Below are positions 33,563 through 43,180 of a stretch of 60,448 nt of DNA, one piece after another. Position 1 is the stretch's first letter, and each line of letters starts with the position of its first letter. Below the pieces are notes generated by a model that was given only the letters and a program-made list of their open reading frames with translations, did not search any database and was not told the DNA's origin. The stretch covers positions 1 to 60,448 of the forward strand of contig CADCVE010000104.1 in the NCBI GenBank assembly GCA_902806065.1, read 5' to 3'. The translations under genes were made by a program, and so were the position numbers. Source of the DNA: an uncultured Rubrobacteraceae bacterium (lineage in GTDB: Bacteria; Actinomycetota; Rubrobacteria; Rubrobacterales; Rubrobacteraceae).

Positions 33563-35938
33563 ATGACGCATCGCATCAATCGGGTCGCCGTCCTCGGTGC
33601 GGGGACGATGGGCGCCGCTATCGCGGGACACTGCGCTAACGCAGGTCTCGAAGTAGACCTGCTGGACATCGCCCCGGACGACGACGATAACAACAACGCC
33701 GTCGTGGCCGCGGGCTACGAGCGGATGATAAAGGCAAGGCCCCCGGCGCTAATGAGCAAACGCGTCGCGGAACGCATGCGTATAGGGAACTTCGAGGACG
33801 ACCTGGAGCGGGTAAGAGACGCTGATTGGATCATAGAAGTAGTCATCGAGAAGCTAGAACCAAAGCAGGAGTTGATGACGCGGGTCGAGGAGCTTGCCAA
33901 AGACGACGCGATCATCTCGTCCAACACCTCTGGTATCCCGCTGCACAGCATCGCCGAGGGACGTTCGGAGTCGTTCAAAAAGCGTTTCCTGGGGACGCAC
34001 TTCTTCAACCCGCCGCGCTATCTGAAGCTGCTGGAGATCATCCCGACGGAAGACACCGATCCTCATATCGTGGAGGAGGTGCGGGCTTTGGGGGAGCGGG
34101 TCTTGGGCAAGGGTGGTGTGATCGCCAAGGACACCCCGAACTTTATCGGCAACCGTCTCGGTAGCTTCTCCATGATAAACGCCATAAGCTACGCCTTCGA
34201 GAACGGATACGGTATCGAGGAGGTAGACGCTATATCGGGGCCACTGATCGGGCACCCCAAGACCGCGCTCTTCCGCCTTCAGGACCAGGTCGGGCTGGAC
34301 ATCGCCATCGGCGTCGCCGAGAACCTCTACGACCTCGTCCCCGAAGACGAGTCCCGCGAGCAACTCCGCCCCCCCGAGAAGCTGCACGAGATGAAGGAGA
34401 AGGAACTTCTCGGAGCTAAGAGCGGAGCCGGCTTCTACAAGCGAGACAAGCGCAACGGCGAGACCGTCTTCGACATCCTGAACCTCGAAACCTTCGAGCA
34501 TGAGCCTGCCGAGAACCCGGAGGTACCGCTCGTCGCCGAGGCGCAAAAACAGGGCGATCTCGGGGCGCGGCTGCGCTTTATCATGCAGCAGGCGGAGAAG
34601 GACCGGCACGCCCGCTTTCTGCGGGATACCATCCTGCCCGACCTCGCCTACGCCTCTCGCCGGATACCGGAGATCTCCGACACCCTGGAGAACGCCGACC
34701 ACGCGATGGAGTGGGGCTACGGCCATGAGGCCGGACCGTTCAGGATTTGGGACCTCCTCGGCGTCAAAGAGACCGTCGATCAGATGGACTCGTTGGGCAT
34801 CGAAGTCGCGCCCTGGGTCAGGGAGATGCTCGAAGGTGGCAACGAGAGCTTTTATAAGAAGGACGGGACCAGCGAGCTACAGTTCAGCCCTGTAAAGGGC
34901 GAGTATGAGCCGGTGCGCGAGGACCCGATGCAGCTCTCGCTCGATACGCTGCGCGAGGAGGGCAAGGAGATCTCGCGCAACGACTCGGCGAGCATACTCG
35001 ATCTCGACGACGGCGTGCTGTGCTTCGAGATCCACTCCAGGGGCAACTCCATAGACGCGTCCGTCGTAGAGATGGGTAACGAGGCACTGCGGCGGCTCGA
35101 AGAAGAGGACGAGTGGCTGGGGCTCGTGATCGGCAACGAGGGCAGGAACTTCTGCGTCGGCGCCAACATTGGCGAGATGGCCGAAGAGGCTCAAAACGGA
35201 GATCTGGATAGCATCGGCGAGGCCGTAGACGCTTTGCAGGGCCTCCTCATGGGCTTCAGGTTCGCCTCCAAACCGGTCGTTGCGGCGCCACACGGGCAGA
35301 CTCTGGGGGGTGGGGCGGAGATATGCCTGCACGCCGACCGCATCTGCGCGGCGGGGGAGACCTATATGGGGCTCGTAGAGACCGGCGTGGGGCTCATTCC
35401 GGCGGGCGGCGGGGTGAAGGAGTTGCTCCGCCGTCTCGTCTCTCCAGCTATGCATACCCGTGCCCCGTCTCTGCCCTACGTGCAGGAAGTCTTCGAGAGG
35501 ATAGCGATGGCCAAAGTCTCGGGGAGTGCTCTTGAGGCGCGTGAGATGGGCTTCCTCAAAGAAGAGGACCGGGTGGTGATGAACGCGGATCATCTCATCA
35601 ACACCGCAAAGCGCGAGGCGCTCGAACTCGCCGACGGCTATACCCCACCCACCCGTGACGACTCTATCTATGCCGCCGGGACGGTAACGCGCGGTGCTCT
35701 GGAGGTCGGGGCGATCAAGCCAATGGTGTGGGGCGGCTACGCGAGCGAGTACGATGGCGTCATCTCCAGCCACCTCGCCCGCGTCCTCACCGGCGGCGAC
35801 CTCTCCATGGCCCAGTGGGTCCCCGAAGAGCATATACTGAAGCTCGAAAAAGAGGCCTTTCTGGAACTTCTAAAGAACGAGAAGACCCACGAGCGTATTA
35901 GCGCCATGCTGGAGACCGGGAAGCCGCTCAGGAATTAA
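33563..35938 (+). CDS. fused 3-hydroxyacyl-CoA dehydrogenase / enoyl-CoA hydratase
   Basis: 791 residues carrying two steps of fatty-acid beta-oxidation. The N-terminal dehydrogenase begins RVAVLGAGTMGAAIAGHCAN (NAD loop GxGxxG) and has FFNPPRYLKLLEIIPT; the C-terminal part is a crotonase domain with GNEGRNFCVGANIGEMAEE and LGGGAEICLHADRICAAGET. The order (dehydrogenase first) is the reverse of FadB. The ATG at 33563 has GGAGGTAACA upstream. It is followed 27 bases later by the thiolase, so the two together with the divergent acyl-CoA dehydrogenase form one functional set. Confidence 0.94.
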   Translation: MTHRINRVAVLGAGTMGAAIAGHCANAGLEVDLLDIAPDDDDNNNAVVAAGYERMIKARPPALMSKRVAERMRIGNFEDDLERVRDADWIIEVVIEKLEPKQELMTRVEELAKDDAIISSNTSGIPLHSIAEGRSESFKKRFLGTHFFNPPRYLKLLEIIPTEDTDPHIVEEVRALGERVLGKGGVIAKDTPNFIGNRLGSFSMINAISYAFENGYGIEEVDAISGPLIGHPKTALFRLQDQVGLDIAIGVAENLYDLVPEDESREQLRPPEKLHEMKEKELLGAKSGAGFYKRDKRNGETVFDILNLETFEHEPAENPEVPLVAEAQKQGDLGARLRFIMQQAEKDRHARFLRDTILPDLAYASRRIPEISDTLENADHAMEWGYGHEAGPFRIWDLLGVKETVDQMDSLGIEVAPWVREMLEGGNESFYKKDGTSELQFSPVKGEYEPVREDPMQLSLDTLREEGKEISRNDSASILDLDDGVLCFEIHSRGNSIDASVVEMGNEALRRLEEEDEWLGLVIGNEGRNFCVGANIGEMAEEAQNGDLDSIGEAVDALQGLLMGFRFASKPVVAAPHGQTLGGGAEICLHADRICAAGETYMGLVETGVGLIPAGGGVKELLRRLVSPAMHTRAPSLPYVQEVFERIAMAKVSGSALEAREMGFLKEEDRVVMNADHLINTAKREALELADGYTPPTRDDSIYAAGTVTRGALEVGAIKPMVWGGYASEYDGVISSHLARVLTGGDLSMAQWVPEEHILKLEKEAFLELLKNEKTHERISAMLETGKPLRN

Positions 35939-35965
35939 CTGAATGCTTCCGATAAAGGAGGAACG

Positions 35966-37144
35966 ATGAAAGAAGCCGTAATAGTCTCGGGTGCAAGGAC
36001 CGCTGTTGGGCGTGCTCCCAAGGGTACGTTGCGGGGTTCGCACCCGGCGGATATGGCCGCCGCTTGTATAACGGAAGCTCTCAACAGGGCCGAGGGTCTG
36101 GACCATTCGGAGATCGAGGACGTCATCCTGGGGTGCGCGATGCCGGAGGGTACGCAAGGCTACAACGTCGCTCGCCTGTCTCTTCTACGGGCCGGGCTGC
36201 CGGAGACTGTCGCCGGACAGACGGTCAACCGGTTCTGCTCTTCGGGGCTGCAGACTATCGCGGCGGCGGCCGAGAGGATTATGGTCGGTCACGCGACCGC
36301 GATAGTCTCCGGGGGTGTCGAGCATATGTCTACTACTCTGGAGATGCCGAACTTCTCGCCAAACCCGACGCTCGTGGAGACCAACCCGGCCGTGTACATG
36401 GGCATGGGCCTCACGGCGGAGCAGGTCGCGCAGGAGTTCGACGTATCACGCGAAGACCAGGATGAATTCGCCTTGAGGAGTCACAACCTCGCGAGCAAGG
36501 CCGTCGAGTCCGGGCTCTTTGACGAAGAGATCGTACCGATGGATGTGAAGCTCGACTGGGTGGACGATAACGGTGAGCCCCAGCACATGCAGACGACCTT
36601 CGAGCGCGACGAGGGGCCGCGAGACACCTCCAAAGAGAAGCTCGCCAAGCTCCCGACCGTCTTCCGGCAGGACGGCACCGTAACCGCGGGGAACTCCTCT
36701 CAACGCTCGGACGGCGCGGCGGCGGTCGTGGTCATGGAGCGCGAGAGGGCCGAGGAGCTTGGGCTCACGCCGCTCGCCCGGTTCGTCGGGTTTGCTACTG
36801 GCGGGGTGCGTCCAGAGGTCATGGGTATTGGACCGATGGTTGCCATCCCGAAGGTTTTGAGGCTCACCGGTCTCTCGTTAGAGGATATAGACTTGATCGA
36901 GTTCAACGAGGCGTTCGCGGCGCAGGCGTTGGCCGTGATCCGGGAGCTAGGCATGGACCTCGAGAAGACCAACGTAAACGGTGGAGCGATAGCTCTGGGT
37001 CACCCGATGGGCGCGACCGGCACCAAGCTCACCGTACATCTCCTGAGCGAGATGAAGCGCCGCGACTCGAAGTACGGCATGGTGACTATGTGCATCGGTG
37101 GTGGCATGGGCGCTGCGGGCATCTTCGAGAACCTGCAGAATTAA
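35966..37144 (+). CDS. fadA: acetyl-CoA C-acyltransferase (thiolase)
   Basis: 392 residues. The acyl-accepting Cys91 is in NRFCSSGLQTI, the catalytic His in NGGAIALGHPMGATG, and the second Cys (about 376) in TMCIGGGMGAAG. It cleaves 3-ketoacyl-CoA to acetyl-CoA and a shortened acyl-CoA. The ATG follows AAAGGAGGAACG. It overlaps no other gene and is directly downstream of the dehydrogenase-hydratase fusion. Degradative rather than biosynthetic function is inferred from the neighbours. Confidence 0.95.
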   Translation: MKEAVIVSGARTAVGRAPKGTLRGSHPADMAAACITEALNRAEGLDHSEIEDVILGCAMPEGTQGYNVARLSLLRAGLPETVAGQTVNRFCSSGLQTIAAAAERIMVGHATAIVSGGVEHMSTTLEMPNFSPNPTLVETNPAVYMGMGLTAEQVAQEFDVSREDQDEFALRSHNLASKAVESGLFDEEIVPMDVKLDWVDDNGEPQHMQTTFERDEGPRDTSKEKLAKLPTVFRQDGTVTAGNSSQRSDGAAAVVVMERERAEELGLTPLARFVGFATGGVRPEVMGIGPMVAIPKVLRLTGLSLEDIDLIEFNEAFAAQALAVIRELGMDLEKTNVNGGAIALGHPMGATGTKLTVHLLSEMKRRDSKYGMVTMCIGGGMGAAGIFENLQN

Positions 37145-37179
37145 CCGGGAGAAAGCTTCCGGCAAGGGGGTTAATCCTC

Positions 37180-37581
37180 GTGCAACGGAAGAAGTATATT
37201 GTCGCCTTTCTGGTAGTGGCAATATTGGGACTGGCCGTCAGGATATACACTCCGGTGGTCGTTGGTGAACTGTTTGGCACGAACGCTTTTGGTCTCAAGT
37301 TCCTTGGTTCAAGGCTTCTCCTACCGGCGATCGTGGCTGCGGTAGCCGGTTACGTCTTGCCAAAGGGCTTCTTTTTGTGGGGCGTTGGAGTGGTCTTTCT
37401 GCATCCGTTGGTAGAGGTGTGGCAGACACATCGGGCGAATGAAGGGGGAGCTTTTGGCCCTTCAGGTATAGGAGATGGACAGATCTTCGGTCTGGCGCTC
37501 CTCTTGGTAATGATGCTGACGGTCTACGCGTTTGCCTGCACGGCCGCCGCTGCTCTGGGTGCGGGCCTGCGATTGCTGTAG
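37180..37581 (+). CDS. small membrane protein of unknown function
   Basis: 133 residues from the GTG at 37180, preceded by AAGGGGGTTAAT. Three to four hydrophobic segments (YIVAFLVVAILGLAVRIYTP, LLLPAIVAAVAGYVLPKGFF and the last helix) and no recognised motif. A longer frame upstream overlaps thiolase and is rejected. It lies between thiolase and the epoxide-hydrolase-like gene in the same direction. Confidence 0.6.
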   Translation: MQRKKYIVAFLVVAILGLAVRIYTPVVVGELFGTNAFGLKFLGSRLLLPAIVAAVAGYVLPKGFFLWGVGVVFLHPLVEVWQTHRANEGGAFGPSGIGDGQIFGLALLLVMMLTVYAFACTAAAALGAGLRLL

Positions 37582-37666
37582 TGGTGGCTTAGGGGAGAGC
37601 CCATCGGAGCCAGGCTTGGGATATTCTCTGGAAGTAACAATCCCGTGTGACGAAGGAGGGGACACC

Positions 37667-38554
37667 GTGAACGAGCCAGGCTGGAACCACCAGTACCTCG
37701 ATGTCAACGACATTGAGATCCACTATGTGCGCCACGGAGAGGGCACACCACTTGTGCTTCTGCACGGCTGGCCGGAGTTCTGGCTAACGTGGCGCAAGAA
37801 CATCTTGCCGCTCGCCGAGAGCTTCGATGTTGTCGCGCCGGACCTGCGAGGGTTCGGAGATACCGAGAAGACCCCTTTGCCTGATCCCCCGAGCGATCTC
37901 CTCAAAGAGTACGTGGAGGACCTGCGCGGGCTCGCGGACGCCCTGGGTTTCGAGAGGTTCGGGATCGTGAGTCATGATGTGGGCGCTTACGTAGCGCAGG
38001 GCTTCGCGCGGACGTACCCGGAGCGCCTCTCGGGGCTGTTCTTCTTCAACTGCCCTTACCCTGGCATCGGGGAGCGCTGGGCGGAAGCCGAGCACATAAA
38101 CGAGATCTGGTACCAGACCTTCAACCAGCAGCCCTGGGCTGCACCCCTCGTCGGCGACAACCGCGAGACCTGCGAGATCTACATCCGCCACTTCCTCGAC
38201 CACTGGCCCCATGAGCCCGGCCTCTTCGACGAAGATTCGGAGGCGTGGGTAGATAACTTCATGAAGGCGGGAAACCTTCAGGGAGGGTTCAACTGGTACA
38301 TCGCGACGAACGAGGGCCGGATAAAGCAGATCCGGGACGGCGCGCCCTCGCTACCGAAGATAGAGACGCCCACGCGCGTCCTGTGGGGGGAGAGCGACAG
38401 CGTTCTCAAGGTCGAGTGGGCCGACCGTCTCGGGGACTACTTCGCCGATTACAGCTTTGACCCCGCGCCGGAGGCCGGGCACTTCGTCCACTACGAGCGG
38501 CCGGACCTCGCCAACCGGGAGATCTCCGACTTCTTCTCCGGGCTAACCGCGTAA
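37667..38554 (+). CDS. alpha/beta hydrolase, epoxide hydrolase / dehalogenase type
   Basis: 295 residues from the GTG at 37667, preceded by GAAGGAGGGGACACC. Motifs are the oxyanion HGWPEFW (HGxP) after LVLLHG, the nucleophile elbow SHDVGAYVAQ with Asp as nucleophile, and the catalytic His near the end (PEAGHFVHYERP). An Asp nucleophile with HGxP is the mark of epoxide hydrolases and haloalkane dehalogenases rather than esterases. The substrate is not evident. Probably cytosolic. Confidence 0.9.
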   Translation: MNEPGWNHQYLDVNDIEIHYVRHGEGTPLVLLHGWPEFWLTWRKNILPLAESFDVVAPDLRGFGDTEKTPLPDPPSDLLKEYVEDLRGLADALGFERFGIVSHDVGAYVAQGFARTYPERLSGLFFFNCPYPGIGERWAEAEHINEIWYQTFNQQPWAAPLVGDNRETCEIYIRHFLDHWPHEPGLFDEDSEAWVDNFMKAGNLQGGFNWYIATNEGRIKQIRDGAPSLPKIETPTRVLWGESDSVLKVEWADRLGDYFADYSFDPAPEAGHFVHYERPDLANREISDFFSGLTA

Positions 38555-38575
38555 CGTGAGTCCTAAACTTTGCGA

Positions 38576-39589
38576 ATGGTCCTTGCGGTGACGGATGGAG
38601 TGAAGCCTTCGTGGTTGGGTGCGCAGCCGGTGGGGGAGATCGCGGAGGTCGCGGAAGGGGTCTACCAGCTCAAGGTGCCGGTGCCGATTCCCCTCGTGTT
38701 CGTCTCCGCTTATCTGATCGAGGGTAGGGATGGGTGGACGGTTGTAGATACCGGCTTCGACTACCCGGAGGGACGGGCAGCGTGGGAGGCCGGGGCGAAG
38801 GCTGTTGGGCTCGACCTTCGCCGGGATATGTCTCGTATCGTTGTTACGCATTTTCATCCGGACCACCTCGGGGCGGCGCACTGGTTGCAGGAGCGGTCGG
38901 GGGCGCCGGTGTACATGCTGGAGGGTGAGATCCGGAACTCCCGCAATGTCTGGGGTGATCCGGACCCCGCGCCGTTTATCGAGCATCTGGTGAGTAATGG
39001 GATGAACCGGAGCCTGGCCGAGAGGGGTGCGTCGAAGATGCGAGCGGGCCTGACCTTGCCCGAGAAGATGCTCCCCTTGCGAGCGGGGGAGGAGATGCCT
39101 TTGGGCGCCGGAATGGTCCGGGTGGTACACGCGCCTGGACATGCCGAGCATCAGGTCGTGCTGCACGATGAGGAGCGGAAGATACTCTTCGCCGCGGACC
39201 ACGTCCTGCTCAGGATTACACCGAACATCGGCCGCTGGCCGGAGTCGGGGCCGAACCCGCTCGCCCGCTACCTGAGGAGTCTGCGGAGCATGCGCGACCT
39301 CCCGGTTGATCTGGTACTCCCGGGGCACGGTCCGCTCTTTCACGACTTGAAGGGCCGGATAGATGAGCTATCACGTCACCACGAGGAACGGCTGGATCTG
39401 ATGCTGCGGGAGATCGACGGTGCGCCGAGGACGCCGTTCGAGGTCTCCCGCAAGGTCTTTCGCTACGGCCTCTCGCTCTACGAGCAGTGCTTCGCTCTTA
39501 GCGAGACGCTCGCCCATCTTGAGCATCTGGTCCACGAGGGCCGAGCGGAACGTATGGAGAACGGAATCTTCTCCTTCCGGGCGGCATAG
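38576..39589 (+). CDS. MBL fold metallo-hydrolase
   Basis: About 337 residues of the metallo-beta-lactamase superfamily. The metal signature is THFHPDHLGAAHW (HxHxDH); a second His is in VVHAPGHAEHQVVLHDEE, then FAADHVLL and LVLPGHGPLF supply the later Asp and His. The C-terminal ~90 residues form a helical domain, as in MBL proteins of the glyoxalase II-like and thioesterase-like group. The ATG at 38576 is two codons after a TTG; a GTG at 38588 is also possible. It is followed two bases later by the hemolysin III gene. Substrate unknown. Confidence 0.88.
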   Translation: MVLAVTDGVKPSWLGAQPVGEIAEVAEGVYQLKVPVPIPLVFVSAYLIEGRDGWTVVDTGFDYPEGRAAWEAGAKAVGLDLRRDMSRIVVTHFHPDHLGAAHWLQERSGAPVYMLEGEIRNSRNVWGDPDPAPFIEHLVSNGMNRSLAERGASKMRAGLTLPEKMLPLRAGEEMPLGAGMVRVVHAPGHAEHQVVLHDEERKILFAADHVLLRITPNIGRWPESGPNPLARYLRSLRSMRDLPVDLVLPGHGPLFHDLKGRIDELSRHHEERLDLMLREIDGAPRTPFEVSRKVFRYGLSLYEQCFALSETLAHLEHLVHEGRAERMENGIFSFRAA

Positions 39590-39590
39590 C

Positions 39591-40253
39591 GTGGCGGGGG
39601 GCAAGATACCGTCGCCTCCGGTGGTCATACGGGAGGAGATCGCCAATAGCGTAACTCATGGCATCGGCCTTTTGGCTAGCCTGATCGGGGCCGTCGTGCT
39701 CGTGTCTCTGGCCGCCCAGCAGGGGGAGGCGTGGCACGTCGTTAGCGCCGCCATCTACGGTATTGCTCTGGTAGCGCTGTATTCGGCCTCGACTTTCTAC
39801 CACGCGTTCAAGGGCACTGGGGCGAGGGACGTGCTGAGGGTGTTGGACCACTGCGCGATCTACCTGCTCATCGCCGGTACTTACACACCGGTCACGCTCG
39901 TTAGCCTGCGCGGAGCCTGGGGCTGGTCGCTCTTCGGCGCCGTATGGTTCCTCGCGGTGGCCGGCATTATCTTCAAGGTCTTCGCCACCGGACGCTTCGC
40001 CGCCCTCTCTACTGTTGCCTACGTGCTCATGGGCTGGCTGTGCATCGTCGCCCTGAAGCCCATGTTCATACTGCTCTCGCCGGGCGCGCTCGCTTTGTTC
40101 GCCGCGGGTGGTGTGTTTTACACTGCCGGGACCATCTTCTATCACTCCAAACGTGTCCCATACTCCCACGCCGTCTGGCATCTCTTCGTCGTGGCCGGGA
40201 GCGTCTGTCACTACCTGGCCATCGCCCTGTACGTGCTCGCGCCGTTCTCTTAG
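39591..40253 (+). CDS. hemolysin III / TrhA family membrane protein
   Basis: 220 residues, seven helices. Landmarks are REEIANSVTHGIGLLASLIG, STFYHAFKGTGARDVLRVLD, HCAIYLLIAGTYTPVTLV and the final HAVWHLFVVAGSVCHYLAIA, the Ser/His/Asp pattern shared with the PAQR receptor family and thought to bind zinc. The GTG start is two bases after the MBL stop, so the two are coupled. Bacterial TrhA proteins affect membrane energetics and fluidity; hemolysis itself is not implied. Confidence 0.9.
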   Translation: MAGGKIPSPPVVIREEIANSVTHGIGLLASLIGAVVLVSLAAQQGEAWHVVSAAIYGIALVALYSASTFYHAFKGTGARDVLRVLDHCAIYLLIAGTYTPVTLVSLRGAWGWSLFGAVWFLAVAGIIFKVFATGRFAALSTVAYVLMGWLCIVALKPMFILLSPGALALFAAGGVFYTAGTIFYHSKRVPYSHAVWHLFVVAGSVCHYLAIALYVLAPFS

Positions 40254-40275
40254 GACAGTACCTGGATAAGCCTGC

Positions 40276-41637
40276 TCAGAAGAACAGCAACGTCAGCAGT
40301 GCCAGATACGCTGCCGCGGCCAGCGCCATGACCAGGCCGAACTTCCAATTTCTTTTTAGCCCGATCTCTAGCGGGTGCAGCCCCGTGAGGCGGGCGAGCA
40401 TAGTCAGGTTGTTGGAGAACGGGGTCAAAAGTAAGGCGGCCTGGGCGCCGAGCAGTATCGCCATCGCCCACAGGACTGGGGCCGGGCCACTATCCAGGGG
40501 GAACGCGGTGTTTATCAGGAGCACCAGCGGCACGACGTGTATCCCGGCTATAAATCCCAGCCCCGTGACGAGCGCGAGCGCTGGCGCGACGAGTACCGGG
40601 GGCAGGGAGGCGAAGACGTCGCCGACCGGCGCGAGCGCCCCTACGGCTTCGAGCGAGAGCACGAGGACGCCCGCTGACCCGAAGAGGGCGAACTCCGCGT
40701 GCGACTCGGTAAGCGCAGTGCGGGTCTCGTTGCCGAGCCTGCGCAGGGGTGAGGACTGGCGCAGCAGGACCGCCGCCAGAACCGCTATCAGGAAGACCAC
40801 CGCGGCGACCGTCAGCGCGATGGTTGCCGTCAGCGAGAGAGCGGGTACGAGCACGTTCACGAGCGCGACCGCCGCGACCAGCAGCACGGGGTAGAGGAGA
40901 ACCGCTGCTGACCCGCGGTCCAGCGGTGTGTCGGGGGCTTCTTCGACCTCGCCCTTCTTTCTCTGGGCCAGGAGGAGCAGGACGGCCATTCCTACAAACA
41001 CGAACGGGAGCGAGGCTGCGAGCAGCCCCCCGTAGGAGACGCCGGTCAGCATGATCGTGGTCACGGTAAGCACGTTCAGGTTGGTCCAGAGGGGGGCGAA
41101 CGAGAAGGCCCGGCCCGCCCATATCAAAGCGTCGACACGCTCTTTAGGGGCGGCGCGGCGCAGGATCACGTCTATCAGTACGAACGAACCCACGTCGAGG
41201 ACCGCTCCGAGCACGTGCCCTAGAGCCCCGGACGTCGTCCTGACGCCCACTCCCCTCCGCGTCATCGCCGCTAGGAGTGCCCGGATCTGGACCGTGTAAC
41301 GCTGGGCCCGGATCGGATACCCGGCGATGCTCAGGACCACCAGGATCGCGATGATATCGAAGTAGGCGGGGAGTCCATCCAAGAACGCCGACGCGTCGAA
41401 TCGCCCTAGTAGCACCGCGGCTGCGAGCGTGAGGAACGCCACGAGCGCGAGTGCCTTGTGGAAGGCGCTCGCATAGGGCACCGAGATCGCATACAGAATC
41501 GTGCCCGCCCCAAGGTAAACGGCCGTGGCCCAAAGAGTGCCGGGTACGAAGGACGCCGCCGCGTAGCCTACGAGAAATATGGCGCCGAGCAGCGGGCGCA
41601 GACCGTCGAGTCGTTCCTTTACCTCCTTCGCCACCAA
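40276..41637 (-). CDS. large multi-pass membrane protein, transporter-like
   Basis: 453 residues with about twelve hydrophobic helices and a short charged loop in the middle (LLAQRKKGEVEEAPDTPLDR, residues ~222-241). The layout of two six-helix halves and the phrase TPFSNNLTMLARLTGLHPLE resemble ion-transporter superfamily permeases, but I cannot name the family. The start is TTG at 41637 or GTG one codon later; GGAGAGG sits directly before them. It converges on the hemolysin III gene. Confidence 0.78.
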   Translation of the reverse strand: MVAKEVKERLDGLRPLLGAIFLVGYAAASFVPGTLWATAVYLGAGTILYAISVPYASAFHKALALVAFLTLAAAVLLGRFDASAFLDGLPAYFDIIAILVVLSIAGYPIRAQRYTVQIRALLAAMTRRGVGVRTTSGALGHVLGAVLDVGSFVLIDVILRRAAPKERVDALIWAGRAFSFAPLWTNLNVLTVTTIMLTGVSYGGLLAASLPFVFVGMAVLLLLAQRKKGEVEEAPDTPLDRGSAAVLLYPVLLVAAVALVNVLVPALSLTATIALTVAAVVFLIAVLAAVLLRQSSPLRRLGNETRTALTESHAEFALFGSAGVLVLSLEAVGALAPVGDVFASLPPVLVAPALALVTGLGFIAGIHVVPLVLLINTAFPLDSGPAPVLWAMAILLGAQAALLLTPFSNNLTMLARLTGLHPLEIGLKRNWKFGLVMALAAAAYLALLTLLFF

Positions 41638-41743
41638 CCTCTCCGATCATTAAATACAAATGCCAAAGACAAGCGATTCTAGATCATATATAGACATCTC
41701 ACCCGACCGTGGCGGTAGTTACAGGCCAGGCTGGACGCCGGAC

Positions 41744-41749
41744 TATAAT
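41744..41749 (+). promoter_or_regulatory. candidate -10 box before the sugar dehydrogenase gene
   Basis: A perfect TATAAT, 36 bases before the annotated ATG. Upstream, TTACAG at 41719-41724 is a loose -35 candidate at 19 bases. GGAGGT touches the ATG directly, which is unusually close and raises the chance that a start a few codons downstream is used. Confidence 0.4.
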
Positions 41750-41784
41750 CGGAGCAACTCAATCATCTGATCTGCTTTGGAGGT

Positions 41785-43047
41785 ATGGTGCCGCTTTTGG
41801 ACTCAACCGACCCGCTCCGAGAGAAGACTTACGCGAAAGACGCAACCGGACGTCTTCTGACCTCCATCGCTATCCTCCTCGCCGCCATGGTCTTCGCTGG
41901 ATGCGGAGGTACGGAACAAGGGTCATCGGACGAGCCGGGGGACCCGGGTGGTAGTGGCTCGCAGACCGAGCCAACCCAGACCGAGCTAACCCAGAGCGGT
42001 ACACCCCCCGCCGAAGACACGGGAACGCCGGAGCCGGAGAGTACTACGGCGAATGCCGGGCCCGTGCAGGTAGAGACTAGCGTAGTGGCTACCGGCCTCG
42101 AAGCTCCCTGGGGGCTTGTGTTTACCCCTGGAGGCGAGGCGTTGGTAACCGAGCGCGATTCCGGCCGGCTTCTCTCGCTAGATGCCTCGGGTAATACCGA
42201 GGAGGTTCAGCAACTGCCGGAGGGGGGCAGTGGGGAGGGGGGCTTGCTCGGCCTCGCGCTCTCACCCGACTACGCGAATGACGGTCTGATCTACGCTTAC
42301 TACTCGACGGGATCGGATAACCGTGTGGTTCGCTTCCGCCAGGGCGAGGACCTGGAGCCGATCCTGACCGGCATCCCGGTAAACACCTTTCACAACGGTG
42401 GCCGCATAGCCTTCGGTCCCGACGGGCTCTTGTACATCGGTACCGGCGACGCGGGCGACACGCAGAGTTCTCAGGACATCAACTCTCTGGCTGGCAAGAT
42501 CTTACGTATCACCCCTGAGGGAGAGGCGCCCCCGGACAACCCATTCCAGGGCAACCCACTCTACTCCTACGGCCACCGCAACGTGCAGGGCCTGGCCTGG
42601 GACGCGAGCGGTGGGCTCTACGCTAGCGAGTTCGGCCCGAGCAGTGTAGACGAGGTCAACCGCATAGAGTCGGGGGGCAACTACGGCTGGCCCAACGTTG
42701 AGGGCATAGCCGGAGACCCCAACTACATAGACCCGATCTCGTTCTGGCCCACGGCCGAGGCCTCCCCGAGCGGCGCGGAGATCCTCAAGAACGGTGTGAT
42801 CCCCCAGTGGGAGGGCGACTTCTTTATGGCCGGCTTGCGTGGCCAACGCCTCTGGCGACTGGACCTCGACGAGAACGGCGACGTCATCGAACAAGAACCG
42901 CTCCTGCAAGGCGAGGCCGGTCGCCTGCGCCACGTTACTCAGGCCCCCGACGGCTCCCTATGGGTCCTCACCAGTAACCGTGACGGCCGCGGTAACCCGG
43001 TTGCCGACGATGACCGTATCCTCCGCCTCGCCCCCGCAGACAGCTAG
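41785..43047 (+). CDS. PQQ-dependent sugar dehydrogenase-type lipoprotein
   Basis: 420 residues. A signal peptide ends in the lipobox VFAGCG near residue 39, so the mature protein should be a membrane-anchored lipoprotein outside the cell. A Thr/Glu/Pro linker follows (residues ~45-90), then a glucose/sorbosone dehydrogenase beta-propeller with LEAPWGLVFTPGGEALVTER, GLLGLALSPDY, TFHNGGRIAFGPDGLLYIGT and YGHRNVQGLAWDASGGLYAS. Family members oxidise sugars with PQQ; many homologues are uncharacterised. The start is uncertain because GGAGGT abuts the ATG. Confidence 0.88.
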   Translation: MVPLLDSTDPLREKTYAKDATGRLLTSIAILLAAMVFAGCGGTEQGSSDEPGDPGGSGSQTEPTQTELTQSGTPPAEDTGTPEPESTTANAGPVQVETSVVATGLEAPWGLVFTPGGEALVTERDSGRLLSLDASGNTEEVQQLPEGGSGEGGLLGLALSPDYANDGLIYAYYSTGSDNRVVRFRQGEDLEPILTGIPVNTFHNGGRIAFGPDGLLYIGTGDAGDTQSSQDINSLAGKILRITPEGEAPPDNPFQGNPLYSYGHRNVQGLAWDASGGLYASEFGPSSVDEVNRIESGGNYGWPNVEGIAGDPNYIDPISFWPTAEASPSGAEILKNGVIPQWEGDFFMAGLRGQRLWRLDLDENGDVIEQEPLLQGEAGRLRHVTQAPDGSLWVLTSNRDGRGNPVADDDRILRLAPADS

Positions 43048-43180
43048 ATAGGGGGCTGGAGGGGTCTGTTCAGGGCGAGGCCGCAAGGCGCGTGCTCTGG
43101 TCCTTGAAACAGAACCCCACGTGAAGCTGTATCCTTGCTAGAGATAAAGATGATCGTGGCCGCAACCTTCTCTGGAGATA

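Noticed and set aside
34877-35833. Minus-strand 318-codon frame under the hydroxyacyl-CoA dehydrogenase fusion
   Set aside because: It lies opposite the crotonase domain, which is clear; no family match.
38543-39343. Minus-strand frame of 266 codons under the MBL gene
   Set aside because: It is the complement of a clear MBL gene with intact metal motifs, has no family match and an Arg/His-rich composition typical of a shadow frame.
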